Assembly: GCA_947498355.1 (NCBI GenBank)
Contig: CANMKA010000026.1
Location: 1 to 54,094 of the forward strand
DNA from: an uncultured Paraglaciecola sp.
Lineage (GTDB): Bacteria; Pseudomonadota; Gammaproteobacteria; Enterobacterales; Alteromonadaceae
Direction of reading: 5' to 3'
Length of the DNA stretch: 54,094 nt
The translations under genes were made by a program, and so were the position numbers. The first letter of the stretch is position 1. Each line of letters opens with the position of its first letter. Below the pieces are notes generated by a model. The model worked only from the letters and a program-made list of their open reading frames with translations, was not told where the DNA came from and searched no databases. Positions 27,462-36,554 of the stretch are shown piece after piece.

Positions 27462-28358
27462 TTAAGGCTTATGTAGACAATCGAACACGTGGGAGAGTTC
27501 AGGGTAAGTAAATTGATAACCGCTCTCGAGTAGGCGTTTGGGTACGACTCTTTGCCCTTTTATTACTAGGTCAGCCATTTCGCCCATAGCCATCTTCATA
27601 ACGAAGGTGGGCACTCTGAAAATACAAGGGCGATTCAATGAACAAGCTAATTGTTCACTGAATTCTTGATTAGTAACTGGGGTTGGCGCAGTAAAATTGT
27701 ATATACCTTGGCATTCATCGTGTTCGATTAAGTGAATAATACCTCTAAGCATATCTTCTAAATGGATCCAAGACATATACTGCTGACCATCACCAATCGG
27801 TCCACCTAGGCCCAATTTGAAAGGAGTGAGCATTTTAGTTAATGCCCCTCCGCGTTTACTGATGACTACCCCTGTACGCAAAATACAGACTCGGGTCAGC
27901 TCCGATGAAGCCCTTAGAGCGATATCTTCCCATTTTGCACAAAGCCTGTGACTAAACTCATCGTTAACCTGAGTGTAAGCCTCGTCGATTATTGTATCGT
28001 CTTGGGCGCCGTAGTAGCCAATAGCTGAGCCACTAATAAACACTTTGGGCGGTGTGTTACTGGACTTGAACAAATTTACGAGTTTTTCTGTGGTTGCCCA
28101 ACGGCTTTGCTCTATGACGGCCTTTTGCTCTGGAGTCCATTTTTTATCAACGATAGGCTCTCCAGCTAGATTGATCACCACATCATATTCGTTTAAATCA
28201 CCGAGTAAATTTAGATCCGAAATGAAATTTACCTTATGGCCTAAAATCTTTTCTGCCATAGCAACATTACGTGTGTAAACGGTAATATCGTTAGGTTTTA
28301 ATAAAGAAATAAGGTTCGAGCCAATTAGACCAGAACCCCCAGTAATTAATAATTTCAT
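27462..28358 (-). CDS. yfcH: TIGR01777 family NAD(P)-binding epimerase-like protein (YfcH)
   Basis: A 298-residue extended-SDR-type protein: GGSGLIGSNLISLL at the N-terminal dinucleotide site, VVINLAGEPIVDKKWTPEQK, SGSAIGYYGA, RTGVVISKRGGALTKMLTPF, YMSWIHLEDMLRGIIHLIEH and YNFTAPTPVTNQEF. These are the hallmarks of TIGR01777. The substrate is unknown. It lies directly downstream of folX on the same strand (24-base gap), the conserved E. coli folX-yfcH arrangement. Confidence 0.93.
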   Translation of the reverse strand: MKLLITGGSGLIGSNLISLLKPNDITVYTRNVAMAEKILGHKVNFISDLNLLGDLNEYDVVINLAGEPIVDKKWTPEQKAVIEQSRWATTEKLVNLFKSSNTPPKVFISGSAIGYYGAQDDTIIDEAYTQVNDEFSHRLCAKWEDIALRASSELTRVCILRTGVVISKRGGALTKMLTPFKLGLGGPIGDGQQYMSWIHLEDMLRGIIHLIEHDECQGIYNFTAPTPVTNQEFSEQLACSLNRPCIFRVPTFVMKMAMGEMADLVIKGQRVVPKRLLESGYQFTYPELSHVFDCLHKP

Positions 28359-28382
28359 ATCCGTCCTTGATGTGCCAATGGA

Positions 28383-28748
28383 TTAGTTTTTATTGCAAGA
28401 TAAACACAAAGAGACTGAGTCGGCAAATCTCAATGCATGAGGTTTATCTACTTCTGCCTCTGCATAGTCTACCCAATCGTGTTCAGCTGCAATGGCTAAA
28501 ACGTCTGCGGTTAATTTTTCTAGTAAGAAAAAGCGGTTATCTTCGACTAGCTTGATGATTTTCTTGGTGATGGTTTTATAGTTTAACGCATCGTCCATGT
28601 TGTCTGTGTCTGTTGCTTTTTCGGCTTGATAATGGATTTTTACATTGATTACCACGTCTTGACGGTTAGCAATTTCGTCGTCGTTAATTCCTATATATGT
28701 GCGTAAACGTAAGTTTTTGATCCTGATAGTGGCAGGGTTAAGTGTCAT
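28383..28748 (-). CDS. folX: dihydroneopterin triphosphate 2'-epimerase
   Basis: A 121-residue member of the DHNA/FolB fold that epimerises 7,8-dihydroneopterin triphosphate. [58 protein letters not shown] and [14 protein letters not shown] follow the E. coli FolX sequence closely and separate it from FolB. First gene of the folX-yfcH unit. It diverges from the AI-2E-family gene across about 96 bases. Confidence 0.95.
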   Translation of the reverse strand: MTLNPATIRIKNLRLRTYIGINDDEIANRQDVVINVKIHYQAEKATDTDNMDDALNYKTITKKIIKLVEDNRFFLLEKLTADVLAIAAEHDWVDYAEAEVDKPHALRFADSVSLCLSCNKN

Positions 28749-28844
28749 TCTTTTTCCTTGGGGTAAATTTATTAAAAATCAAGCTATTAAACAAGATACA
28801 GTTCTGGTACGTTGCTCACAACCAATTCGTTCATAAAAATCCTT

Positions 28845-29909
28845 ATGCAAAATAAATCTCAAAGTTCAGCCAAAGCCTTGTTGGTAATGGCGTCGATTGT
28901 AGTGGTGCTGGCTGGTATTAAAGCGGCGAGTGCCATAGTCGTTCCGTTTTTGTTGTCGGTCTTTATTGCGATGGCATGTAGCCCCATAATTGCCTATGCC
29001 AAGCGGTACCGAATACCTAGAGCCTTTGCCGTGGTGCTCGTAATTTTAATCATAGTGTCTATTGGTTTTGTATTGGCCGGCTTAGTAGGGCAGTCAATGA
29101 ACGACTTTAGTGAAAACCTACCTAAATATCGCGCGCAGTTAGTTGATGAATTTGGTTGGCTGATCGGGCAATTGCAAGGCTTCAATATTAGTGTAGATAA
29201 ACAGCAATTGCTGTCTTACTTAGACCCAGGCGCTGCAATGAATATGGCGACCAATTTATTGTCTAGCTTAGGAGGTGTCTTAACTAACTTTTTGCTGATT
29301 TTGTTGATAGTGGTGTTCATGTTATTCGAGGCTGAGTCTATTCCCAAAAAAGTGCATATTGCCCTTGATGATCCGAGTATGAAGATTCAGCAAATTGACA
29401 AGTTTTTACTTTCTGTAAAGAACTACTTAGTTATTAAAACTGTGGTGAGCTTGGGAACTGGATTAATCATAGGAATTTGGCTTTATGTATTAGGTGTTGA
29501 TCACTTTTTGCTATGGTCTGTATTAGCTTTTTTATTAAATTATATTCCGAATATCGGTTCTATAATTGCTGCGGTGCCTGCGGTTTTACTGGCGTTTGTG
29601 CAGCTTGGTGCGCCTACCGCAGGACTGACTGCATTAGGCTTTGTGGTATCTAATACCTTGATGGGGAATGTGGTAGAACCAAGATACATGGGTAAAGGTT
29701 TGGGGCTTTCGACCTTAGTTGTCTTTTTATCCTTAATATTTTGGGGCTGGCTGCTGGGTACGGTAGGCATGCTGTTGTCTGTACCCTTAACAATGATTGT
29801 TAAAATTGCTCTAGAATCAAGCCCAGATACCCATTGGATTGCGCTTTTACTCGCCAGTGATGATGACGAATTATTAGATGGTAAGTTAGACGATCAAGAG
29901 CAGGCTTAA
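28845..29909 (+). CDS. AI-2E family transporter (PerM/TqsA-like)
   Basis: A 354-residue inner-membrane protein with about eight helices: two N-terminal pairs (ALLVMASIVVVLAGIKAASA, FAVVLVILIIVSIGFVLAG), an amphipathic periplasmic/cytosolic stretch and a C-terminal bundle. The family pattern LLWSVLAFLLNYIPNIGSIIAAVPAV appears in adjoining parts, followed by the GNVVEPRYMGKGLGLSTLVV block. Members export AI-2 or act as Na+/H+ antiporters; the substrate here is not predictable. ATG 28845 is chosen; TTG 28812 is upstream in frame. Confidence 0.9.
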   Translation: MQNKSQSSAKALLVMASIVVVLAGIKAASAIVVPFLLSVFIAMACSPIIAYAKRYRIPRAFAVVLVILIIVSIGFVLAGLVGQSMNDFSENLPKYRAQLVDEFGWLIGQLQGFNISVDKQQLLSYLDPGAAMNMATNLLSSLGGVLTNFLLILLIVVFMLFEAESIPKKVHIALDDPSMKIQQIDKFLLSVKNYLVIKTVVSLGTGLIIGIWLYVLGVDHFLLWSVLAFLLNYIPNIGSIIAAVPAVLLAFVQLGAPTAGLTALGFVVSNTLMGNVVEPRYMGKGLGLSTLVVFLSLIFWGWLLGTVGMLLSVPLTMIVKIALESSPDTHWIALLLASDDDELLDGKLDDQEQA

Positions 29910-29977
29910 GAGCAGTGTATCTGTGTGCATATATGATGTGGTCGGGAATTTTTTAGCCAGACCATCGCAAATAAAGG

Positions 29978-30007
29978 TGGTTTAGTTCTATTTAGGTGAC
30001 TAAACCA
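29978..30007. terminator. possible hairpin between convergent AI-2E and phoQ-like genes
   Basis: TGGTTTAGT (29978-29986) pairs with ACTAAACCA (29999-30007) around a 12-base loop. No clear T-run, so it is only a tentative terminator. The rest of 29910-30136 shows nothing recognisable. Confidence 0.35.
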
Positions 30008-30136
30008 TACCTTTAACGCCTTGTTCTATGAGATTTTAGCCATCAACACACAAAGAAATAGACAAACAGCCCCTAGAATCTAATCAACAAATTACAGCAT
30101 GAATATTCGATATGTTAGCTCGCTTTTTATCCAGAG

Positions 30137-31471
30137 TTATTTATTATCAAACGTTAGGCTAATAGCTGCGCCACCTAGTGGACTATCTTGTATAGACATT
30201 TTACCTTGGTACGCTGAGAGTAAATCGTTGACTACCGCCAAACCAATACCTTGTCCCTCTTGGTAACTGTCTAATCTTACTCCGCGCTGTAAAAGATGCG
30301 CACGCTGTGCTTTGGGTATGCCTATGCCGTCGTCCTCAATACAGATGATTAATTGTGTTTGGGTACTGTGGATCGATACCTTTACCTGATGACAGGCAGC
30401 TTTACAGGCATTGTCGATAAGATTACCCAGCATTTCCATAATGTCGGTTTCGTCTCCACTTAAGGTTACCGATTTAGCGCTAAGCAAATCGATAGTTAAC
30501 TGTTTATCTGCGTAAACTTTACCCATAGCACCAATTAGTTTTTTGATGATAGGGCGTAGCTCAACACTTTGACTAAATGCGCCTGTATGCCCTGCAGCAG
30601 CGCGTTTTAGTTGCCTTTGTATTTGGTTGTCGATTTGTTGAAGTGGTTCATGGGCGTCTTTGGGTAATGCTGAATTACCCATTAATACGGCCAGTGGAGT
30701 TTTTAAGCTATGAGCTAAATCACTTAAACTATTTTTATAGCGCAACCGTTGCTGTTGTTCGGTGTCGAGTAACTGATTAATACTATTTTTTAGGATGTTT
30801 AATTCAGGTGGGTAATCTTGGTCTATTCGCGCTAATTCTCCCTTTTGGGCTAAGAGAATTTGTTGGTTCAAAGTATTTATTGGACGTATAGCAGCGTACA
30901 AGCTAGCAATAAGAATAATCAACAATAGTAAAGACACAAAGCTAAGCCAGTTCCATAAGGTTAGCGCAAATTGTTGTTTTTCTCGGTCAAAGGTCTGTTT
31001 GTCTTTGAAAAGATAAAAGGTTACGGCTTGATAGGTGTTTAGGTATTCAAACTCTGCGGTGTAGCTGTATAAAAACATAGGCCGATTCGCGAAGGTTTCT
31101 TCTGTAAAGCTTTCTTGGCCAACTTCAGGTGCAACAAAAATGGCTGGAGGCAGCCATTCAATACTTGATTGGGAGTGCCAAACCACTTTTTTATCGAGCT
31201 GGATAAATCCGTACAAACCTGAACTAGGGAGATTAAATTCATCATTATAAAGCCGTTCAGGCATGGCGACTTGGCCTTCGGAAAATTCGAATTCTGAGAT
31301 CAAACTTAAACTGTGAATTTTAAGCTGTTGCAGCATAGATTCGGTCAAACTTCGGTTAAAGGCTTGTTCGAGAATGACAACGGTAAGTGGAATAAACACC
31401 ATAAGGGTGAGTAATGCGCTGGCAAATACCCTAACCCTTAACGATAAACGGTTAAGTTTAGTGGAGATCAC
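30137..31471 (-). CDS. phoQ: PhoQ-like sensor histidine kinase
   Basis: A 444-residue inner-membrane kinase. TM1 (about 10-33), a periplasmic sensor (about 34-170) and TM2 (about 175-195) are followed by a HAMP-like linker and an H-box SLSDLAHSLKTPLAVLMGNS close to that of PhoQ. The ATPase motifs are N (NLIDNACKAA), G1 (IEDDGIGIPKAQRA) and G2 (GQGIGLAVVNDLL). The start overlaps the response-regulator gene by 14 bases. The signal (divalent cations, acid, peptides) is inferred from PhoQ only; no strong acidic cluster is obvious in the sensor region. Confidence 0.88.
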   Translation of the reverse strand: MISTKLNRLSLRVRVFASALLTLMVFIPLTVVILEQAFNRSLTESMLQQLKIHSLSLISEFEFSEGQVAMPERLYNDEFNLPSSGLYGFIQLDKKVVWHSQSSIEWLPPAIFVAPEVGQESFTEETFANRPMFLYSYTAEFEYLNTYQAVTFYLFKDKQTFDREKQQFALTLWNWLSFVSLLLLIILIASLYAAIRPINTLNQQILLAQKGELARIDQDYPPELNILKNSINQLLDTEQQQRLRYKNSLSDLAHSLKTPLAVLMGNSALPKDAHEPLQQIDNQIQRQLKRAAAGHTGAFSQSVELRPIIKKLIGAMGKVYADKQLTIDLLSAKSVTLSGDETDIMEMLGNLIDNACKAACHQVKVSIHSTQTQLIICIEDDGIGIPKAQRAHLLQRGVRLDSYQEGQGIGLAVVNDLLSAYQGKMSIQDSPLGGAAISLTFDNK

Positions 31472-32135
31472 GATTTATCCGGTAGCCTCTGCCGCGCATT
31501 GTTTCAATTGGCTGGATATCTCCCTCAGGATCAATCTTTTTACGCAATCTACCGATAAACACCTCAATCACATTACTGTCTAAATCGAAGTCTTGGTCAT
31601 AGATGTGTTCGGTGAGTTCTGTTTTGCTAATGACTTTTTGCGGGTTCATTAGTAGGTATTCGAGCACTTTGTATTCGTATGCGGTAAGTTCGACGAATCG
31701 GTCATTTACATAAACCTCCTCGCTTAAAGTATCTAGGCTAATTGGGCCTTTTTCTAGTGTAGGGTGAGCCTTGCCCGCTGCCCGTCTAATCAGTGCTTTG
31801 GTGCGAGCCAGTAATTCTTGATTATGAAACGGTTTAGTTAGGTAATCGTCGGCGCCGGCATCCAACCCTTCGACTTTTTCTTGCCACCTGTCTCGGGCAG
31901 TTAAGATTAATATAGGGCATGTGACTGACTGTTTTCGGGCGTTTTTGATCACCTCAAAGCCATCCATAACGGGTAGGCCTATATCGATTATAGCCAAGTC
32001 GTAATCATGTTCGGTAAGTAAGAATAATCCCTTTTTTCCATCGTCAGCTAAATCAACGCTATACCCATTTTGTTGCAGTAGGGTGTCGAGTTGGGTTAAA
32101 AGTCTGCTGTCGTCTTCTACTACTAATACTCGCAT
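31458..32135 (-). CDS. phoP: PhoP-like OmpR-family response regulator
   Basis: A 225-residue two-component regulator. The receiver domain has acidic residues in VLVVEDDSRLL, the phospho-Asp in LAIIDIGLPVMDGF and the Lys in DDYLTKPFHNQELLAR. The winged-helix DNA-binding domain (ELTAYEYKVLEYLLMNPQKV ... VEVFIGRLRKKI in essence, MRGRGYRIN) is of the OmpR type. It sits between a PepSY-domain gene (11 bases upstream) and the kinase gene, forming a three-gene operon. Confidence 0.92.
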   Translation of the reverse strand: MRVLVVEDDSRLLTQLDTLLQQNGYSVDLADDGKKGLFLLTEHDYDLAIIDIGLPVMDGFEVIKNARKQSVTCPILILTARDRWQEKVEGLDAGADDYLTKPFHNQELLARTKALIRRAAGKAHPTLEKGPISLDTLSEEVYVNDRFVELTAYEYKVLEYLLMNPQKVISKTELTEHIYDQDFDLDSNVIEVFIGRLRKKIDPEGDIQPIETMRGRGYRINRDLH

Positions 32136-32146
32136 ACTGGCTTCTC

Positions 32147-32404
32147 CTATTTTTTGCTAACTGAGCCAGACTTTTTGTCTATGTTGACAGATTTAACGCG
32201 GCCATTGTGCTGTAACATTTTAATGCGGTACGAGTGTTTACTTTGCTCAACTTTGAGTACTTTGCCCGGCACAGCTTGTTGCGCTTTTTGCACTGCTTGA
32301 CTTTTACTGATGGCAGGCTTGTCTATTCCTAATACGTTGCTGCTGTGCAGCGCACTAAGGCATAGTAATGTTAGTAATCCGAATTTGTTACCTAGTTTAT
32401 TCAC
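32147..32404 (-). CDS. small secreted PepSY-domain protein
   Basis: An 85-residue protein with a signal peptide (residues 1-26, FGLLTLLCLSALHSSNVLG). A single PepSY domain follows (ISKSQAVQKAQQAVPGKVLKVEQ ... YRIKMLQHNGRVKSVNID). PepSY modules often inhibit proteases or modulate sensors in the periplasm. Its place as first gene before phoP-phoQ suggests it tunes the kinase; that is inference from context. Confidence 0.88.
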   Translation of the reverse strand: MNKLGNKFGLLTLLCLSALHSSNVLGIDKPAISKSQAVQKAQQAVPGKVLKVEQSKHSYRIKMLQHNGRVKSVNIDKKSGSVSKK

Positions 32405-32558
32405 GGCACCTGCTCATTGGCTTTGTTTTTAATAGTCTAGCCCAATCAAACTTATCTTCATATAAGTTATAAAGCGAAGGGGTATTGTCGGTTAAGGCCT
32501 ATGAATCAAAGCTGAACAGAAATAAAATTTTTAAAACCCAATACAGTTAGCGTGCAGT

Positions 32559-32577
32559 AGGCAGACAATGTCTGCCT
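32559..32577. repeat. inverted repeat upstream of PepSY-phoPQ / downstream of prsT
   Basis: AGGCAGAC (32559-32566) pairs with GTCTGCCT (32570-32577) around AAT. It may end the prsT transcript, though no T-run follows. It could also be an operator upstream of the PepSY operon. Confidence 0.4.
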
Positions 32578-32650
32578 CAGGCTGTGGGAAACGCAGCATT
32601 ATGATGTACCTACAAAAATAATGTGGAGCTCAAACTGAACACTCGTGAAT

Positions 32651-35458
32651 CTATAGTGTGTTGAATAGGGCTAATGCTTGTTCATGTTCTGGTATGAGGG
32701 TGGCTTGCTCAAACAGTTTTTCGAGTTCGAGTTTAGCTTCTCTCGTTAATGACAACTTGGCAAGACTGACTGCTACGTAGTAGTGCAAAGACAGGTTTTT
32801 GTTGCCTCGAGCAATAGCTTTTCTCAATAAATCAAGGCCTTTAGCTGGTTGCCCTTGCTGGGTGAGTACCCAACCTAAGGTTGACAGAATAACAGGGTTA
32901 GTATCGTCAAGCGCATACGCTTGTTCTGCATATTTTTGGCTTTTGCTTATATCGCTGGGCATATATACACTAGCTAGGCGACCTAACATAGCGGCTTTGT
33001 TGGGCAGAGATGGGTAAGTCAATAATATTTCATACTGTTTGGCTGCATTTGAGTAATCGTCTTGATAGTAATAATACTGGGCAAGTAAATTTCTCGGGAA
33101 GAATCTATCGGGGTTCGCCTCTACTATTTGCGTTACCTTAGTCACAAATAGCTGATGCGACACGCCATAGGCTAATAGCGAGTACATTTTTCCTAGGGCT
33201 AAATCATATGACGTGTTAAGGGCTAATACCCGCGAGTAGAGTTGGTTTGCTTTGGTTAATTGGCCTTGCTGTTCGGCTAGCCGAGCTTGTAAATAAATAA
33301 CGTCTTCTTCCTCACTGAAGCGAGAGATTAAGGTGTTAATTTGAGAGGCTGCAAGTTCTGTTTTGCGGTTATCCAATAAAAGTTCGGCAAATTGAACCCC
33401 GATAGAAAGACTTTGCGGTTGTAACATTTGAGCGCGAGATATTGATCTTATAGCGCCGTCTAAATCGTTATTAAGTACTTGAAGTTTGTGGGTGGCAATC
33501 AATAAAGGCGCATTATTTTGAGACAAGTTCTCTAATATCTGTATTTCCTTTGCTGCATTGTCAGTATCTTTCAAACGTAAGTATATTTGTGCTTTGTCAA
33601 TCACATACTTCGGATGATTCGGAACAATAGTTCTCAGCTTGTTTAATTGGTTAATCGCAATCGTAAGTTCGTTTTGTTGAACATATATGCTTACTAGGCC
33701 TTCTAACGCCTCAATATGTTGTCTGTCTTGGAATAATATCGTTCGGTAATTCTTTAATGCTGCCGAAAACTCTTGCTTGCGGTCTTGTATTTTAGCAAGG
33801 AGTAGGAGAGCGGGGAGGTGTTTAGCATCGTCTGCAATTATTTCGTTAAGTAATGCTTCGCTCTGACTAATTTCGTCTTTAAAAAAATGCGTACTTGCCA
33901 GGTTCATCTTTGCAGACAGTAAATTGGGCAAAATATCGAGGGCTTTGAGAATAAAGATTTGAGCTTGCTCTATCTCTCCCAAGTGAATCATTATCGCCCC
34001 TTTTATATTCAGTTTGAGGGGGTCATCTGGCTGTATCGCGAGTAGTTTATCAATACTTTCATTGGCTTTAAAAAAAGCTTTGCTTTGCAAGCTTAATATA
34101 CAATGCACAAATAAAATTGTGGTGTCATCAGGATGTTTCGCTAATAAACCTTCGACTAAGGATAAACCTTCCTCTATTTTCCCTCGTGCTATGAATAGCT
34201 TGGCTTGTAACAAACTAACTTGCAGGTTATCAGGGTGTTGGGTACTTAAATCTTCAAGTAATGTAACGGCCTTAAAGTTTCTGCCACTGTTGATATATAG
34301 GTCACCGAGCATTGCCATAGTATCAGGCAATACGTTCAAAAGTTGTTGATTACTCTCGAGTAACGCTATGGCGTCTTTCTCTTTACCCAAAGCAATGTAA
34401 CTCTTAGCTAGAAGAATGACAGGGGTTAAATCTGACTCGTCTAACTTCCTAAGTAGTGTAAAATCGCGAGCGGCCTTGTCAAAGTTCTGCTGCCTGAATG
34501 ATACCAAAGCCCTGAGAAACAATAGTGCTTCTTCTTTTTCTACATATTCATTGGGCAAATTAGCAATTTTTGCCGCCATAATTTTAAAACGCGCTTCGGC
34601 TTCAGCTTCAAGCTCGGTGTCTTGTTGTAGCCAGCTATTTACCAATATAGCGAACGGGTCATCGGGTGTAGTGACTAAGATTGTATTTATTGTACTCTTG
34701 GCTTTTTCTTTGTGATCTGACGCTAAATACACATCGGCTAAATGTCGTAATATAAGAGGATCATCTGGGCTCAGCTTGAATGCTTGTTGCATATATTCTA
34801 TAGCATCAGGAATATTCTTTTGGGCTTTCGCTATTAACCCTTTTAGTTGCCAACTAATGGCTAAACTAGGATTAATGTCTAACGCTTGGTCAAGGTAATT
34901 ATTCGCTAGGTCATATTGCATTTCAGCTAAACCAACTTGGGCTAATCCGTTAAATTTTTCAGTAGGATCCTCAGTTAGTTCACCAATTGTTATGAAGCTT
35001 TCTTTGGCACATCGGTAATTTTTTATTTTTAAACAAGCCGATGATTTAATACGGAGCCAATCTATTTTTTGATTGTTCGATAAATTACTAAATTCATCGA
35101 ATTCGATAAGTTGCTCGTAGGCTTTCAGTTTAAATAGGGTAGCTGCTAGGTAGCTAGAAAATGAGCTCACATCAGCACCTTGAGATAGGGCTTCCTCAAA
35201 CTCGACCTTGGCTAAGGCGGGGCGGCCTATTTTTGTGAGCAACTTACCCATGAGTATTTTCGACGGTAAGTTCTCAGGAGAGGCTTTAAGTGCATTTTTT
35301 AAGTGTATCATCGACTCGTCATAGCGGTCTTGCTCAAACGCAGACAAGGCTCTTTCGAAATGAATATGAGTAGCTGAAAAAGCGGAGAAAGGAACCAGTA
35401 AAAAACTTAAACAAATTAGGTATTTAGATAACATTCCATAAAGAGTAACGTTGCGCAT
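32651..35458 (-). CDS. prsT: PEP-CTERM system TPR-repeat protein PrsT
   Basis: A 935-residue exported protein: signal peptide within residues 9-29 (LSKYLICLSFLLVPFSAFSA), then an unbroken series of TPR repeats to the C-terminus, e.g. AFEQDRYDESMIHLKNALKA near the start and GWVLTQQGQPAKGLDLLRKA near the end. Size and organisation match PrsT, a protein of exosortase/PEP-CTERM exopolysaccharide systems. It lies directly after a PEP-CTERM substrate gene. ATG 35458 has AGAGG five bases upstream. An extended -10 (TGTTATAAT, minus strand 35514-35506) may give it its own promoter. No exosortase is in the window. Confidence 0.85.
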   Translation of the reverse strand: MRNVTLYGMLSKYLICLSFLLVPFSAFSATHIHFERALSAFEQDRYDESMIHLKNALKASPENLPSKILMGKLLTKIGRPALAKVEFEEALSQGADVSSFSSYLAATLFKLKAYEQLIEFDEFSNLSNNQKIDWLRIKSSACLKIKNYRCAKESFITIGELTEDPTEKFNGLAQVGLAEMQYDLANNYLDQALDINPSLAISWQLKGLIAKAQKNIPDAIEYMQQAFKLSPDDPLILRHLADVYLASDHKEKAKSTINTILVTTPDDPFAILVNSWLQQDTELEAEAEARFKIMAAKIANLPNEYVEKEEALLFLRALVSFRQQNFDKAARDFTLLRKLDESDLTPVILLAKSYIALGKEKDAIALLESNQQLLNVLPDTMAMLGDLYINSGRNFKAVTLLEDLSTQHPDNLQVSLLQAKLFIARGKIEEGLSLVEGLLAKHPDDTTILFVHCILSLQSKAFFKANESIDKLLAIQPDDPLKLNIKGAIMIHLGEIEQAQIFILKALDILPNLLSAKMNLASTHFFKDEISQSEALLNEIIADDAKHLPALLLLAKIQDRKQEFSAALKNYRTILFQDRQHIEALEGLVSIYVQQNELTIAINQLNKLRTIVPNHPKYVIDKAQIYLRLKDTDNAAKEIQILENLSQNNAPLLIATHKLQVLNNDLDGAIRSISRAQMLQPQSLSIGVQFAELLLDNRKTELAASQINTLISRFSEEEDVIYLQARLAEQQGQLTKANQLYSRVLALNTSYDLALGKMYSLLAYGVSHQLFVTKVTQIVEANPDRFFPRNLLAQYYYYQDDYSNAAKQYEILLTYPSLPNKAAMLGRLASVYMPSDISKSQKYAEQAYALDDTNPVILSTLGWVLTQQGQPAKGLDLLRKAIARGNKNLSLHYYVAVSLAKLSLTREAKLELEKLFEQATLIPEHEQALALFNTL

Positions 35459-35478
35459 TATTACCTCTGATATAAAGA

Positions 35479-35504
35479 AAAAAGACGGAATATTCCGTCT
35501 TTTT
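35479..35504. terminator. bidirectional terminator between the PEP-CTERM gene and prsT
   Basis: A perfect palindrome centred at 35491/35492: AAAAAGACGGAAT pairs with ATTCCGTCTTTTT, with A- and T-runs at the flanks. It lies 20 bases after the stop of the PEP-CTERM gene. Confidence 0.85.
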
Positions 35505-35524
35505 TATTATAACATTTTAATGAA

Positions 35525-36496
35525 TTAAGCTGGTTTCAACCATCTTTTTCTAGACATGTAGAACAGCGCTAATGCGGCTATGAACAGACCTGATGGCGCA
35601 GGCACTTGAGTCACTGGGTTTGTTACAGGATCGGGCGTAATACCAACAAATAAGGGATTGTGTACTTCTTTGTCAGTTTTCAAAGATAGGGCTGCAATAC
35701 CACCTTCTAGGTTGTTTCCGCCAGCCACCTTTAAATTTGCGTGAGGAGCAAGGACCGAGCCCCACCAAGTATCGTTATTGAAATTAATTTTTGAGGCTTC
35801 ATAAAAGTTCCATAAAACTTGTGTGGCGCCTGCTGGATTAGCAAAGTTCCCAGAAGCTTTAGAGGTAAGATTAATGGTACCTGTACCGCCTACGTTAATA
35901 ATGACAGGCGCTGTTGGACTGAAATCAAACGCAAAAGTGCCGTTTGATGTCAGGTTGGCTGTGCCAATGTTAAATACATTTAGGTCGAGGTCATTGTTAT
36001 TTTTGAATTTCAATTGGTTATTGTCGCGAGTATCAAATTCACCGGTACTATCAAGATTTTTCAACGCTGCACTATCAGAGACAACTTGATCCCAAATTGC
36101 ATCAAAATCTACTTCGCCAGATTTAAGTTTAGTAGCGGTGCCGCCACCATTTAGCGTTAGGTTAGCAGTATCAGATAACGTACCGTATTTAATATTAGTA
36201 CCATTTTGGGCAACAACTTTGCCATCTATCGCACCTAATACTGTTATCGAATCAACACTAGGGTCGGTAATTTTAGTCCCAAACTCAGCTCTGTTGTTTG
36301 ATTTTCTAGGATTTAAATTACCACCTACAATAGCTTTTCCGTCTACATGGGTATTTAAATTTAGGTCATTTTTTATAACTAAGTTAAAGGTTCCGATATG
36401 CGCGCTTGTATCGATAGTCGCGTAAACATAGCTAGTGCTCAAACTTAAACAGAGCCCCAGAGCGGCAATCAGTTTAGATTCTATTTTCATTTTCAT
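35525..36496 (-). CDS. choice-of-anchor A family PEP-CTERM protein
   Basis: A 323-residue secreted protein. The signal peptide is residues about 1-27 (LIAALGLCLSLSTSYVYA). The choice-of-anchor-A beta-helix-like domain follows (HVDGKAIVGGNL, ATQVLWNFYEASKINFNND, TWWGSVLAPHANLKVAGGNN, LEGGIAA). The C-terminus is a sorting signal: VPAPSG, a hydrophobic helix (LFIAALALFYM) and SRKRWLKPA, the tripartite PEP-CTERM tail recognised by exosortase. Its sigma-54-type promoter and neighbour prsT fit PrsK/PrsR-RpoN control known for PEP-CTERM genes. Confidence 0.88.
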   Translation of the reverse strand: MKMKIESKLIAALGLCLSLSTSYVYATIDTSAHIGTFNLVIKNDLNLNTHVDGKAIVGGNLNPRKSNNRAEFGTKITDPSVDSITVLGAIDGKVVAQNGTNIKYGTLSDTANLTLNGGGTATKLKSGEVDFDAIWDQVVSDSAALKNLDSTGEFDTRDNNQLKFKNNNDLDLNVFNIGTANLTSNGTFAFDFSPTAPVIINVGGTGTINLTSKASGNFANPAGATQVLWNFYEASKINFNNDTWWGSVLAPHANLKVAGGNNLEGGIAALSLKTDKEVHNPLFVGITPDPVTNPVTQVPAPSGLFIAALALFYMSRKRWLKPA

Positions 36497-36537
36497 TTTC
36501 CATGAATGGCAAAATTTAACAGTACTGTCTGGTTTTA

Positions 36538-36554
36538 AGCAAGAATTAGGCCGT
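36538..36554 (-). promoter_or_regulatory. sigma-54 (-24/-12) promoter of the PEP-CTERM gene
   Basis: On the minus strand ACGGCCTAATTCTTGCTT has GG at 36552-36551 and GC at 36540-36539, separated by ten bases, with a perfect TTGCT -12 element. Transcription would begin near 36527, about 30 bases before the ATG. PEP-CTERM genes are known to be controlled by RpoN with the PrsK/PrsR pair. Confidence 0.65.

Noticed and set aside
28812..28844. TTG start 11 codons upstream of the AI-2E-family ATG
   Set aside because: The extra residues do not resemble family N-termini, and ATG 28845 is the simpler start.
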